DNA of 64,000 bases, taken from Lonicera japonica. Taxonomy: Eukaryota; Streptophyta; Magnoliopsida; Dipsacales; Caprifoliaceae. Positions 12,901-23,000 of the stretch are shown piece after piece. The stretch lies in NCBI GenBank assembly GCA_021464415.1, contig CM038470.1, positions 29,351,601 to 29,415,600 of the forward strand, read 5' to 3'. Both the position numbers and the translations under genes were made by a program. Each line of letters starts with the position of its first letter. The stretch's first letter is position 1. The notes under the pieces were generated by a model. It was not told where the DNA came from. It worked only from the letters and a program-made list of their open reading frames with translations, and searched no databases.

Positions 12901-13136
12901 AAAACAAAAGAAAGAAATTTAAAGAGCGAGCGAGCGAGCACTGACAATTTATCACGTAGCTCGGGGGTATCTTTGGGAGTACCGAGGGTATTGACAAGCC
13001 TCTGAAAGGTAGAGACCGCAGTGTTGATCTGAAAAACCCCGGACGCAACCGCTTGGGTCGGGTCCTGCTTTCCATTCATCAATCCCCTCCTCGGACCCCC
13101 CACCCTACGACCCGATTCCAGATCCTGAAAGCTCAT
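4938..13136 (-). CDS. SYP22-like: SYP2-type Qa-SNARE (vacuolar/prevacuolar syntaxin), 7 exons
   Basis: Coding exons (minus strand): 13136-12946, 11142-11049, 9859-9720, 8805-8731, 8167-8010, 6680-6580, 5003-4938. Splice phases agree throughout and give 274 residues, close to the usual 260-280 of the family. It starts MSFQDLESG, as SYP2 proteins do. Residues about 25-130 form the Habc helical region. The SNARE helix (about 180-240) includes [19 protein letters not shown] with the ionic-layer glutamine at Q215. The last exon encodes a hydrophobic tail anchor (254-272) ending LAA. SYP2 syntaxins act on prevacuolar and vacuolar membranes, pairing with VTI1, SYP5 and VAMP7-type SNAREs in vacuolar traffic. 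The ATG lies in the only good context before the conserved block. Introns hold a hAT element, a SINE-like block, a fold-back MITE and a TTTGGTTCG element, but no splice site looks damaged. The paralogue (SYP21/22/23) is not certain; the intact anchor argues against an anchor-less SYP23 type. Confidence 0.93.
5159..5470. mobile_element. Small DNA element with GGGTCGGGTTTGGGG ends
   Basis: It lies in the last intron of the syntaxin gene. The left end carries GGGTCGGGTTTGGGG and the right end carries its inverse, CCCCAAACCCGACCC. Related GGGT/ACCC motifs are scattered between, with a (TA)n run at about 5294-5320. The layout fits a non-autonomous hAT-type element with subterminal repeats. Target-site duplications were not resolved. 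Confidence 0.45.
6850..7690. mobile_element. Non-autonomous DNA element with TTTGGTTCG ends
   Basis: Located in intron 6 of the syntaxin gene. The left end contains GTTTGGTTCG (about 6856-6866) and the right end contains CGAACCAAA (about 7667-7675). Beyond that the two ends share inverted pieces such as TTCTTGGAATC / TTGGAATCCAA. A related copy lies at 21479-22249 and an inverted fragment at 940-1135. It is non-coding inside, apart from chance open frames. The ends resemble hAT-type MITEs, but I could not define a clean target-site duplication. Confidence 0.5.
7769..7885. repeat. Near-perfect fold-back hairpin (small MITE)
   Basis: Two arms of about 50 bases read as inverted repeats. The left arm begins GGACCGATCCGTACGGATTG and continues into a GACG...CGTCATAAAAA stretch. 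The right arm runs TTTTTATGACGG to GGATTGGTCC. Only about ten bases separate them. Each arm tip also contains a smaller palindrome (TCCGTACGGA). It sits in intron 5 of the syntaxin gene on a transcribed strand, so the RNA would form a long stem. Confidence 0.7.
8880..9640. repeat. Three diverged repeats in a syntaxin intron
   Basis: Three blocks (about 8890-9045, 9046-9215 and 9470-9640) each carry CTTGATCAAACATGATCACA or a close variant, after an AAATTAC..CCTTAATTTAG segment and a GATTTGAACATG segment. They are copies of one dispersed repeat. The phrase TTTGATCAAGTGGTAATA at about 22800-22820 and similar pieces near 12740 may be tRNA-like heads of the same family. Confidence 0.45.
9285..9412 (-). 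mobile_element. SINE-like, tRNA-derived fragment
   Basis: On the minus strand the segment near 9408-9350 reads GGGTTAGCCTAGTGGTAAAG, then after a short gap GGATCCTGGGTTTGAGCC. These match the A box (TRGCNNAGTGG) and B box (GGTTCRANYCC) of a tRNA-type pol III promoter. The remainder runs into a T/C-rich tail and a GAA repeat. No cloverleaf can be drawn, so it is not a functional tRNA gene. Confidence 0.45.
9909..9939. repeat. (GA)n microsatellite
   Basis: About fourteen GA dinucleotides lie in the intron just 5' (on the gene strand) of exon 3 of the syntaxin gene. Shorter GA runs occur at 10164-10176, 13259-13275, 35091-35109 and 48827-48841. Confidence 0.9.
11670..12453. mobile_element. Non-autonomous hAT element with GAGGCG subterminal repeats
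   Basis: The element is flanked by a perfect 8-bp direct repeat ATTAGGGA (11662-11669 and 12454-12461), the hallmark target-site duplication of hAT elements. The ends are inverted: CAATGTTTCAAGAGGCG on the left and, read backwards, CAATGTTTTAAAAGGCG on the right. Both subterminal regions are packed with GAGGCG/CGCCTC motifs in both orientations, a layout like the clustered transposase-binding sites of Ac. The centre is AT-rich with an AAACCCTAGCC stretch and no transposase. It lies in intron 1 of the syntaxin gene. Confidence 0.85.
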
Positions 13137-13398
13137 TTCTCCTTCAACGAATTAATTCTCGCAATTGCACAATTGAAGAGGCAATATATAGAGATATAAT
13201 CTCTCAAAACCCTAGATAATTGGAAATGGGGAAGGGAAGGGGGATGGAATTGAAGAGATGGAGAGAGAGAGAGAGGGTTGGGGGTGGAATGTTGTGTTTT
13301 GAAGAGAGAAGGAGGGAGAGGGACAGAATGATTAAATTTGCATAATTGGGATTGGGAAGGTGATGGGAAGGGAAGGACACTAATAATAAAGAAGTGAG

Positions 13399-13405
13399 TA
13401 TATAT
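13399..13405 (-). promoter_or_regulatory. Candidate TATA box of the SYP2 gene
   Basis: On the minus strand, CATATATACTC lies about 265 bases before the ATG. It is followed by a C/T-rich leader with CTCTCTC runs, as is common in plant 5' UTRs. It is the best TATA-like element upstream of the start. Assignment is by position only. Confidence 0.4.
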
Positions 13406-14770
13406 GCGCTTGTGCTTTCTCCTTGTTGGTTTGTTGCTTGGAGTATTGACGGGGGTTATCGATGTGACGCGTACCTCACTACAGGTTATTAAAAGCATAA
13501 TGATATGATATGCCCAACCCAAAATTGTCGCATCATAATTTTAAAGTCGACTTAAAACTCTTAACGTCAATTTTCGGCATTTCGTTTTGATTATTGATTT
13601 TGGAGTCGACCTAAAATTTTTAAGATCAATTTTTAGTGTTATCAAAATAATCTAAATATAAAGAATTAGTGAGTTTCACGTTTTTTATTATTAAAATATG
13701 TTACTAACTTTAATTTTAAATTAATTATGTCATTGGAGTAGTATTTTTAACCAATATTATTAAGATTGATTATAACTATTATTTTAATTATACCATTAAA
13801 GAGAATCTAAGTTTAAACCATGTTAGGCGTTAACCATCTTTTTTATTTAAAAACAATATAAATACATGATAGCAAAATAAAAAACACCAAATGTAATGTC
13901 ATAAATGTTGCGGGCTACTTGATTTTTTATACTTTTTATATATACATAGATACTTAGATCATTATATATATTTAAGTAATTAGCATTATTTTTATATTTA
14001 TAAACAATTTGGAGAGAGTTGTGGCCTCGTACTTCTAACGTTACACAATGTTTTTCTCTCTACATATAGAGTGGCTCATAAATAATACCGAACTAGTTAC
14101 TTTCTCATGTCATATTTATAATAGGATAAATAACCTATTTGAGATTTTTTTTTTCTTTATTAAATTATTTTATCCAGTAGAAGCTCTCATATACTACCTA
14201 TCGAAGATGACGTAAATATTCTTTCTTCTATTGCTTCATAACAAAGGATAATAATTTTTTAATCTTAAAGGATATAAATAATAAAATATGGGAGGTCAAA
14301 TGTGAAAGAAGTTTCAATTTTTATATTTATACTAAATACTAAGTTGGAGGAGCATTTTTAGTATGCATGTGAAATTACAAAACTACTTTTCAGATTTTAA
14401 AACTAATAATAGTACTTATCAAGCAATGGTATCCAACATGAAAGAAAACATGTCTCCACTGATGTTTATTTTGACAATTGGTGTGATATTCAAATGACTT
14501 AATATGATGTTTTTCACGAACGTGCTTTTGTACTTTCTTAACATCTTCTAACGAGATGATACAATCGTACACACTATATATATTCATTAGCTACATATAT
14601 ATAACGCGAAGGTAAAATTAAATAAAGAAGTGTGTATATTTAGTGCATTAGACAAAAAAATATACAAAAGATTATGTAAAAGACAACCATTATTTGCACA
14701 CTATTCTTTACTTAGTCATATTCTATTTTACATTCGTCATGAATAAGTAATCTTATATTCGCTTGTTATT
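13406..14770. other. Intergenic stretch; MITE fragment at about 13730-13810
   Basis: No gene seen. The segment CATTGGAGTAGTATTTTTAA to ATACCATTAAAGAGAATC resembles the right part of the MITE at 37821-38144 (there TTTTTAGCCAACATTGTTAA to ATACCATTGGAGAGCC), so it is probably a partial copy. The rest is AT-rich and unstructured. Confidence 0.45.
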
Positions 14771-14771
14771 T

Positions 14772-15112
14772 AAAGTGTATTTGTTTTTACCTTTGAATGT
14801 TCAATGAAAGAATATTAAGTATTCAGAGGTGCAATATGATAATTATTTTTTTTTGCTTGTTATTTGAATGCTCGTTAAGAGATTAACGGCTATTTTTTAA
14901 AATTATTAAGCATTCAGCATTAAAAGGCATTAGTCCCGTTAAATGCTTATTATTAAATTTAAATCATTGTTTTATATAAAAACATAAAATTCAAAACATT
15001 ATTCAAAATAAAAAAAAAATAACATTTTCAAAGTTTGAATTCAACATTTAGTACTTAGTAATTAATAATCAGTATTCAACGATCAAAGGTCAAAAAAAAT
15101 AAACACATCCTT
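14772..15112. mobile_element. MITE with inverted ends
   Basis: The left end AAGTGTATTTGTTTTTACC followed by TTTGAATGTTCAATG matches the reverse of the right end, which reads GGATGTGTTTATTTTTTTTG then CCTTTGATCGTTGAATAC. The interior is AT-rich with TATTAAGCATTCAG-type motifs in both orientations. A short non-autonomous DNA transposon is the best reading. The target-site duplication was not resolved. Confidence 0.5.
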
Positions 15113-15316
15113 ACTTAAGGGGCAAATAAAAAATAAAATACAAGTAAGCATTTTTTGAAGCGTAAATAATGATAGTATAAAAGCATTTCCTATGAATTCC
15201 ATTACCCCTCTCTCTCCTTCATTCCCCATTTTTCATTTTTGATGCGTCGGAAAATATTTTTAATTTTACCTAAATAAAATAAAATAATCTAATCTTTTAA
15301 ATGGAATAAAAAACTT

Positions 15317-15960
15317 GAGATAATAGGTTATAAGGGCTCACTCCGTAATGTTTTATAACTAAATTATGTTTAATAAAAGATTCAATTTTATAATTTGATA
15401 ACATTATTTAATTTTAAGGAAAATGATAAATGTTGATGGACAAAAAGACCCTTAAATATTCTAAATAAAATAATTTCATCTAAAATAATAAGGGTAAAGA
15501 AAAGTTGTGTCACCAATTAAAAAGACTCTCCGATCGTATTTAGAGGAGTAGCGTCGTTCTCAATTTTCTTCTTCTTCTTCTTTTTTGAAATAATCCATAT
15601 ATAACTTTTGATCGAACCGTTGGATTTGTTGATTTTTGATATGTTGTTCGGAAGACAAAGTACTTTATTCGAAAAATAAGATGATCAGAGGTATTTTGCT
15701 ACACCAAATAGCGGGATGAAAAAAAATAAAATTAAATAAATTTATTATAAATTAAGTAGATGTTGATCCATCAATTTTGTTGTTCCATTTTGTAATGGTG
15801 CTTTTAGCACCTCTTATGCCAAGTGATGCTCCTTCTAATTGTTCAAAATGTGCTAAATGCATTTAACACCTTCTGATTGTTGTCGTAATTGTATTTAGCA
15901 TCTTCTGGTTGTTGTTCAGGGAGTATATGACTTTTTGATTGTTGTTAGTGTCAATCAATA
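15317..15960. mobile_element. Relic of the same MULE family as the element at 54.5 kb
   Basis: It begins GAGATAATAGGTTATAAGGG, then CTCACTC, which aligns with the presumed left terminus at 54497 (GAGAAAATGGGTCATAAGAC, then CTCACTC). The next 130 bases also align, including AATGTTGATGGACAAAAAGA against AATATTAATGGACAAAAATG. Further in lie diverged copies of the palindrome typical of the large element. No coding remains. The right end is not visible and appears lost near the MITE that starts at 16051. It lies between the syntaxin and BPA1-like genes. Confidence 0.65.
15797..15920 (-). repeat. Diverged palindrome array in the MULE relic
   Basis: Three units are visible: GGTGCTTTTAGCACC (15797-15811), a TGTGCTAAATGCATTTAACA unit (15849-15870) and a half unit ending at 15902. 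The linkers, read on the minus strand, give CAACAATCAGAAGGTG and AACAACAACCAGAAGATGC. They match the linker of the large array (CAACAAACCAGAAGGTGC), so this array lies in the opposite orientation to most arrays of the element at 54.5-64 kb. Confidence 0.7.
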
Positions 15961-16050
15961 TTATAAGGAAGGGGTATTAGTATTTTTTTTTTTTGTACAC
16001 AATTTACGTTGTGTTTTTTATAATTATATTATTATTAAAATAAACTCTAA

Positions 16051-16306
16051 GGCCCGTTTGATCTGGAAAAGGAAAATAAATTGAGTTAGTTTTGATGAAA
16101 AGATGGAAAATAAGTTGAGTGATAGAGATGATATCTTGAATTTTAAGTTTTTCATGAAGAAATTCTTTGCTTGATTGAGTAAAAATTTTCACCAAAAATA
16201 TTGAGGATGGAGGATATATACCATAAAATGTTCTCTCAATTTTCTATCTTTTTACACAAACTAACTAAATTTATTTTCCTTTTCCATCTTTCCAATCAAA
16301 CGAGTT
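16051..16306. mobile_element. Fold-back MITE, copy 1 of 4
   Basis: The first 70 bases (GGCCCGTTTGATCTGGAAAA onward, through ATGGAAAATAAGTTGAG) are the inverse of the last 70 (ending TTTCCAATCAAACGAGTT). The ends resemble those at 21903-22205, 28854-29140 and 43626-43925, which share the GTTTGAT...ATCAAAC tips and an AAAATAAGTTGAG block. It is non-coding. Confidence 0.7.
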
Positions 16307-16900
16307 AATTGTAAAAAAACTTAAAATAAATAGTTCGAAAATATCTATTTCCAATAAATACCAAATATGAGATAAAATTAAATTATCTATTCCGCCACTT
16401 TATGATATACAAAATTAGGTAGAAGGGCACCGATTTTTACATTGAATAATATTTTTTTGAATGAAGGCCTATTTTTAATTGTAATTAGTGTAAGAGGCCT
16501 ATTTTGATTTTTAAATGAATGTATTTGAATAAATTTAAATATCTTTAATTAATAAAACATGTTATGTATTACCTAAATTACCCCTCTTTATGAAATTTGC
16601 CAAAAAATATGATCAAAGTTCATATTGCGTCGACGGTGAAATATAAACGATATCTGAAATATGGATTGCAATTTCTCCAAAGTTCACATGTTCGATATGA
16701 ACTCACCAAAAATGATCAAAGTTATATTACAGCATATTGGTGAAATGGAGTGCAATTCATATTGTAAAATATAGATTGCGTTTATATTGTAATTTTAATG
16801 TATTGATTTTTCAATATCTCTGAAAAAAAAAAGATAAATATCATATTATCTTCCTATACAAAAAAATCTACTATATCTTTCTCTATATTTTTTTTATTGG
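16307..16900. other. Upstream region of the BPA1-like gene
   Basis: AT-rich, no gene. The piece around 16625-16740 (GCGTCGACGGTG, ACGATATCTGAAATATGG, TTATATTACAGC) is a diverged echo of the 5' UTR at 17032-17095 (CCGTCGACGGCGATATCTC, TTATATTACAGC). This suggests a local duplication of the promoter-proximal sequence. Confidence 0.4.
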
Positions 16901-16903
16901 CCC

Positions 16904-16910
16904 TATATAT
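16904..16910 (+). promoter_or_regulatory. Candidate TATA box of the BPA1-like gene
   Basis: GGCCCTATATATTTAGAC is the clearest TATA-type element before the start codon. It would give a leader of about 155 bases ending in GCAATGTCG. Assignment rests on motif and spacing only. Confidence 0.4.
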
Positions 16911-17094
16911 TTAGACAATACACACGATACATGTATACTCTCCATCTGCTTGCATTTCATTCAGAGCCGTTAAAGAGTGTATTAAGAAGACTAACGCAAC
17001 ACCGCATTCCATCGATTTCTCCGGCCAGATCCCGTCGACGGCGATATCTCAATTTCTCCTGTTCGATCTCTGATCTTATATTACAGCGGTTGCA

Positions 17095-20000
17095 ATGTCG
17101 GTAAGTATTGATCAATATCTCTCCTTCCTATATCTACTATATATATATATATATTGATATAAACACATGTAAACACAAATCAGTGGTGTTACTAACTAAG
17201 ATGATATTGATGTGCTCTTATTTTGAATCAATATGGAGCTTAAAGTGTTGTTTGCTTCGAATTGATCGATCTCTCTCCTTTCTATATGTAGATAATAGCT
17301 ACATATATATACAGTTACACACATGTAATGTAAATACAAATTAGTGGTGTCACTAACTAAGATGATATCGATGAGCTCTTATCAAGAATCATTTTGGAGC
17401 TTAAACTGTTATTTGCTTCGAATTGGTCAGTTTCACTCCGTTCTATACCTATATAATACAGTTATACACATGTAAATGCAAATTAGTGGTGTAACTAACG
17501 AAGATGATATTGATGTGCGCTTATTTAGAATCAATATGGAGCATAAAGTGTTGTTTGCTTCGAATTGTTTGCAGATCTGCTTAGTTTCTTGTGTTCGAAT
17601 TGTATTTTGTGCAACCTTCTGTAGTGATCAATATCTCTCATTTCTATATCTGTATATTTATATTATATACACACATGTAAACACAAATCAGTTTTATTAC
17701 GAACTAAGAGGATTTTTCGATGTGCTCTTATTAGAATCAATTTGGCCCTTAAAGAAAGTATTATTTGCTTCGAATTAGTTGTGGATCTGCTTAGTTTCTT
17801 TTGCATTTGAATAATTGAATTGTATTTTGTGCAACTGTGTCAATTGTTTTTAACCAATGAAACAAAAATTGTTGTGGCACAAGGAATAGTAGCATTTAGC
17901 TTAAGATAACAGATCTAGAATTGATTTCAGTTTGGGTTCTTGAATTCATTCAAAAGTATTGAGATTAGGCATCTCTATTGGCCTTGTTACAATCTTACAC
18001 AATTAAAAAGTTAAAAGTCTTCTCTAAAGTCTTGCCCATGAATATGACTTGGTGGTGTAATAAGTTCATCAGTCTACGAGGACGTGTAAATAAAAGTAAA
18101 TCTGATATCATGTGGGTGCATTGTAAAACTTTTGACTTATTAATCACAATAACCAATAATCTATATAAGAAGGGGCAAGGGTTTTTGAATCCTAAAAATT
18201 TGTAAGAGATAAACGATTAGATGGTTGAGATTGAAAGATGCTTTTTCAAGGGTGGATAGTACTTTGGCACAAGTTCCAACTAGTCATCGATATCATGTAA
18301 GCAATGAGATTAATAAGAGCATCCAATATGGCAAACTTAAGTGTACGGTGAGTAGGGTATATTTACCCTACTCACTTGTGAATTGAGATAATAGTTAGCC
18401 CGAAAACACCAAACAGAAAGGCGGCTAGACACCGATGGCCCATCAGTTAGGCTTTTTGCCCCTTGCCGCCCATCAGATAGGCGTTTCGCCCCTACCGCCC
18501 ATCAAATAGGCATATAGTACTGAACTTAAGAAAACTTTACTTTACCATACCCCTAACTTACAGAATAGTGTTTTACCCTAACCATGGTAACCGCTGCGTG
18601 AGCGCTTAGGGTATATATATTTATCCTAGTTACCCGACCTACATTAACCATTGTGGATGCTCTAGCAAACATATTCATCCAAATGAGCAATTACGTCAAA
18701 TACATATATTACACGTTTGTGTCAAAGACTATTACTGTTCCTTCGTACAAATAATCTTCCTTCAGTAACATCACCAATATATTTTAGTTCTACTGTAGTA
18801 AACGTTCTTTTGGTTTCCTTTGATAGTTACATTTCATTTTGATATAACTGAAATCTCAACATAACAAAGGTGTAGGACACGTGACCAAGAGTAGCCAAGA
18901 AGTGTCACACGTGTACAACACAATAATTGTATACATCGTTGGGGACACTTGAAAAGGTGAGCTTGTTCCAAGAGCGTATGTGAAGTGTTGGTGTTTGAAA
19001 CGGGTCCGACATGAAAACACCAATCTTGCTAGGTTGCTTATATGCCAATAACTATGACACATTAAAGTAGTCATTCCCACATTGTCCATTAGTTTCTCTT
19101 CGTATAAAGAGATTCATAACCAATGCAAAAATAATGAGGCACTTTCAATAAGGAAGTGCACCGTCCTTCTTGTCTCTTTGTTTTTTCACATTTTAAAAGA
19201 TTTTTATTTTGTTGATTTATTTTTAATAATATTGTATTTTTGAAAATCATTTGTAGAGACTTGAGATCTATAAAACAAGATCTATACTATATATAAAAAG
19301 TTTGTGAAAAGGTGACGAGTAGAGTGGAAGTGACCCCCGTAGGAAACACCATTGTGGATGCTTCTTTTCAGCTTCTATATATGGACATAAATAAGGTTTC
19401 AACTAGATAGGGTCTTTAAAAGGCCTCGACACATAGGAACACTGTTGCCTCTCCCCTCTTCTTAACCTTTTCTTTTCCAAACTTTAAAGTATTTTGACTT
19501 TCATTAAAAAATGATTACTCTGTCACGACATATTAGTTCGCATATAGAGAACCTTCTTGGAGAATTTTTTTTTGGATGACCTTAAAGTGCACAATATATA
19601 TTTTGGGGTATATTAGTATTGGGTCTCTCAGGTTATTAGTGGTTCACATATACATATACAGGGCTGGTCCCGAAAGATAGGGGCTAGTGACTCCTCTAAT
19701 GGGGGCGGGCGGGCGGGCTCATGCATTATTAAGAAATGCAAAAAATTTAATAATGTTTTGGTCTACCTATTGAAGATAAAAAGAGAAAAGGATGTAAACA
19801 TGAATTTCAACCTAACCACACAATGCTTTGCTAACTTTTCATGACGAGAATAAAAATAAAGCTGGTTAACTTTCCAATATATACATTAAATCCAAAATTT
19901 TGCCACCAGTAAAACATTGTCTATGGTACAGATCAAGGTGATGGCCTATCTTGCCAACTCCTTGGGCTGACCTTGGGTCTATATTTTTTATTGATAAATA

Positions 20001-23000
20001 AGAAGGGCTATAGCTCAAGTAGCACTTACTTCCCCCTTGGGAGGCTGAGATTTAGAACCACCTTCCCCTTTTCAGTTGAATAGTTGTAAGAGGCAGAGAC
20101 TTAGACCTTCATTGGAAAAATAATCATAATTCATAAGTTGGTTGCCAAATTTCTTGAAGATAAGTAATGGCAATTGATACTAGTGTCCATAGAACACAGT
20201 GGGATGTCCCACAGAAATTCAGTGATTCTGAATTCTGATCTACCAGACACACACACACGGAGAGGACAGCCACATTATTATGATTTGCGTGCACGTAAAT
20301 AATTCCATAGTGCTATACATACTCAGAAGCTGTAGTCCTGTACAATTTATTTATTTTTAAAAAACTGACATAGCAACAAGAGAGATGGAGAATGGAAGAG
20401 AAAACACTGGGAATACGGATGAATTTTATACTGCCACATGCTACCACATCATGGAGTCAGTTAAACCTGTACAACTTTAAGCAAGAGTAGCATTTTCCTA
20501 AATAAGTAACATATAGACCTGAAATTTGTTGGTTTGATTGCCCCACCAAATATCCCTCACAAAGAGGTTTTTCTTTGTAACTACTAATTTTACATGTCAA
20601 TTTTCCAGTGCTTCATAAATTCCCATAATTATTGAGATTAAAAATATTATCTTGCAAAATAATAAAATATCGGTACTTATGAATAACAGTGATCAATTAT
20701 TGCGTCTTTTCTGTAGAATAGAACTGTGAAAGTCAGCAACCTTTCCTTAGGGGCAACTTTGGAAGACATCAAGGAGTTTTTCTCTTTTTCTGGTGAAATT
20801 GAATATGTTGAGATGGAAAGGTATAACATATGAGGTCTTTCTCCCTTCCACACAGTCCTTTTATCAGAAGAAAAATGCGTCTCACTAAAAATGTGCACGA
20901 AAAGTTGTACACAAGATGAGGTGTCACCTCATGATTGGATGAAGAGTGGGTCCACATCTATATCACGGGGTCCATTTACACTCTTCCAACAATCATGAAC
21001 TGTTAGCTAATTTTTTGCATTTTTCAGTGAGTTTAGCATTACTCTTTTCAGAATAGTTATAACATTCTCGTTGTATGCTTATGTAGTTTTAATGAGTGGT
21101 CTCAAATTGCATATGTTACCTTCAAGGATTCACAAGGAGCAGAGACTGGAGTTCTTCTTTCGGTATTTTCACGTCTCTATATTGCTTTAATTTTCTCATG
21201 TACTTTTACCTTGTAAGTTGACGAGTGGTCTAAGAGGAGAAATTATCAAAACATTTTATATCATTCATCAACATTTTTCCTTCATAACCCCATCATAATC
21301 TGCAGTCTGCACAAAGGATGTTGAACCTTCACGATGCAGCTTATAATAATCTTTCTTTATGTGCTGAACCTTAAGGTGAAATTAGCTTTAGCACTTGTCA
21401 AGAAGAACTGTCTTCCTTGTGATGCATTTTGGAGTAGAACCACGTGAAAGATTACATCTAATTAACTAGAACCACCTTAAGGTTCCGTTTGGTTCGTTCT
21501 TTGGATTGTTCCTAGAATCCTAAATTTCCGTTAATTCAAAATTCCAATGTTTGGCTAGAGTTTTGCGAAGGAACCTAGGATTCCAAGGAGAATTCCTTTC
21601 ATCCATTCCCCAATTTAATGGGGGAAAGCTAAGAGGATTCCCAGAATCCTTTCATGTTTTAATTTTTTTTGGGAAAAACTACCCCTAAATTTTAAACAAG
21701 TAACTAAATACAATTCTTTTGCATTATAAGATAGTAATTATAATATATAATAACACAGTAACTAATTTTAATTATAATATTTTTATTTGTAGTAATATAT
21801 TTGCAAGTTATTTTCAATATAAGGAGAAGAGAGTTCCAGTCTTAACCAAACATTGACAAGGAATTTCAAATGCCAGAGGAAAGGAGCTTTCCTGGAATCT
21901 AAGGGCCCCTTTGATAGCAACATAGAAAATGATGGAAAAAATAAATGATTTGTTTGAGAAGTTGGAAAATAAGTTGAGGTACATGGTGAAATGCTCTCCA
22001 TCTCATGCTCATTTTTAAGTATATGTCCTCCACCCCTCTTTATTTTGTTGTGGAAAAATTTTCTTCCTCAGACCCAAAGAAAATTTTTCCGTGGAAAAAG
22101 CCAAAAAGTAAGCGTTGATCTCACCACATACCTCAACTTATTTTCCAACTTCTCACACAAATCAATTGTTTTTCCTACCATTTTCCATGTTATCAAACGG
22201 CGCCTAAAATGCCAATTTCTTTCCTAGAACTTGAACCGTGTGAGCCCTAATGGTATAGTCCTATTTTTGAATGGTCGGTACTCAGTAGAAATATATAATG
22301 GTCGAAATAGAATTATTTTATTGATTACACACCAAGTAGTGGATGGAAAGGTTCAGGAGAAAGTGATAACCAAGCAAGGCATACTGGGCTAAAAGCTCTG
22401 AGAAGTTCAAGGGAATAGTGAGGACCAATGGATTTGCATGAGATTAGGAGTTTTCATTTGAATTTATGAGTTTTTTCTTTGTTTGCTAAAGAAATTATAT
22501 CCATCTGAGTCAACCTGTGTATGTGATTCAGATTCCTTGTTCATTGCTTCTCGAGTTTGACACCCAATTTATGATTTTCTTCAGAATCGATCTTTGCAAC
22601 ATTATGCTGCATACTCCAAAATTATTGCAAAAGCCCCACAAAGTAGTCGCACCATTTTGGTTAGCAAAATTGTGGTAGATGAGGGCAACGATCTCAGGCT
22701 TAACTAGAACTTATGGTACACTCGATGCATGTGCAGTATTATACGTAGTAATTCCTCAAATTATGTTGATTTTTAAAACACATCAAGAACATCTTATGGT
22801 ATTTGATCAAGTGGTAATAACACGTGTTCTCCGTATTTGAGGTCATGGGCTCAAATCCTAGTTCAAGCAATCTTTTATTTCTATAGCATGAAAGATTATT
22901 TCATAATTTAAAGTGTATACCAAAAGTCGGCCTCTCACTTAATGTATAGTAATAGATTAGGCAAGTTAAAAGGAAGATATGGAGCTGTTCAGTATGCTTT

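Noticed and set aside
13133..13522. Minus-strand open frame of 129 codons upstream of the syntaxin start
   Set aside because: It is the C/T-rich leader read in another frame (P/S/L-rich) and overlaps the start codon region of the real gene.
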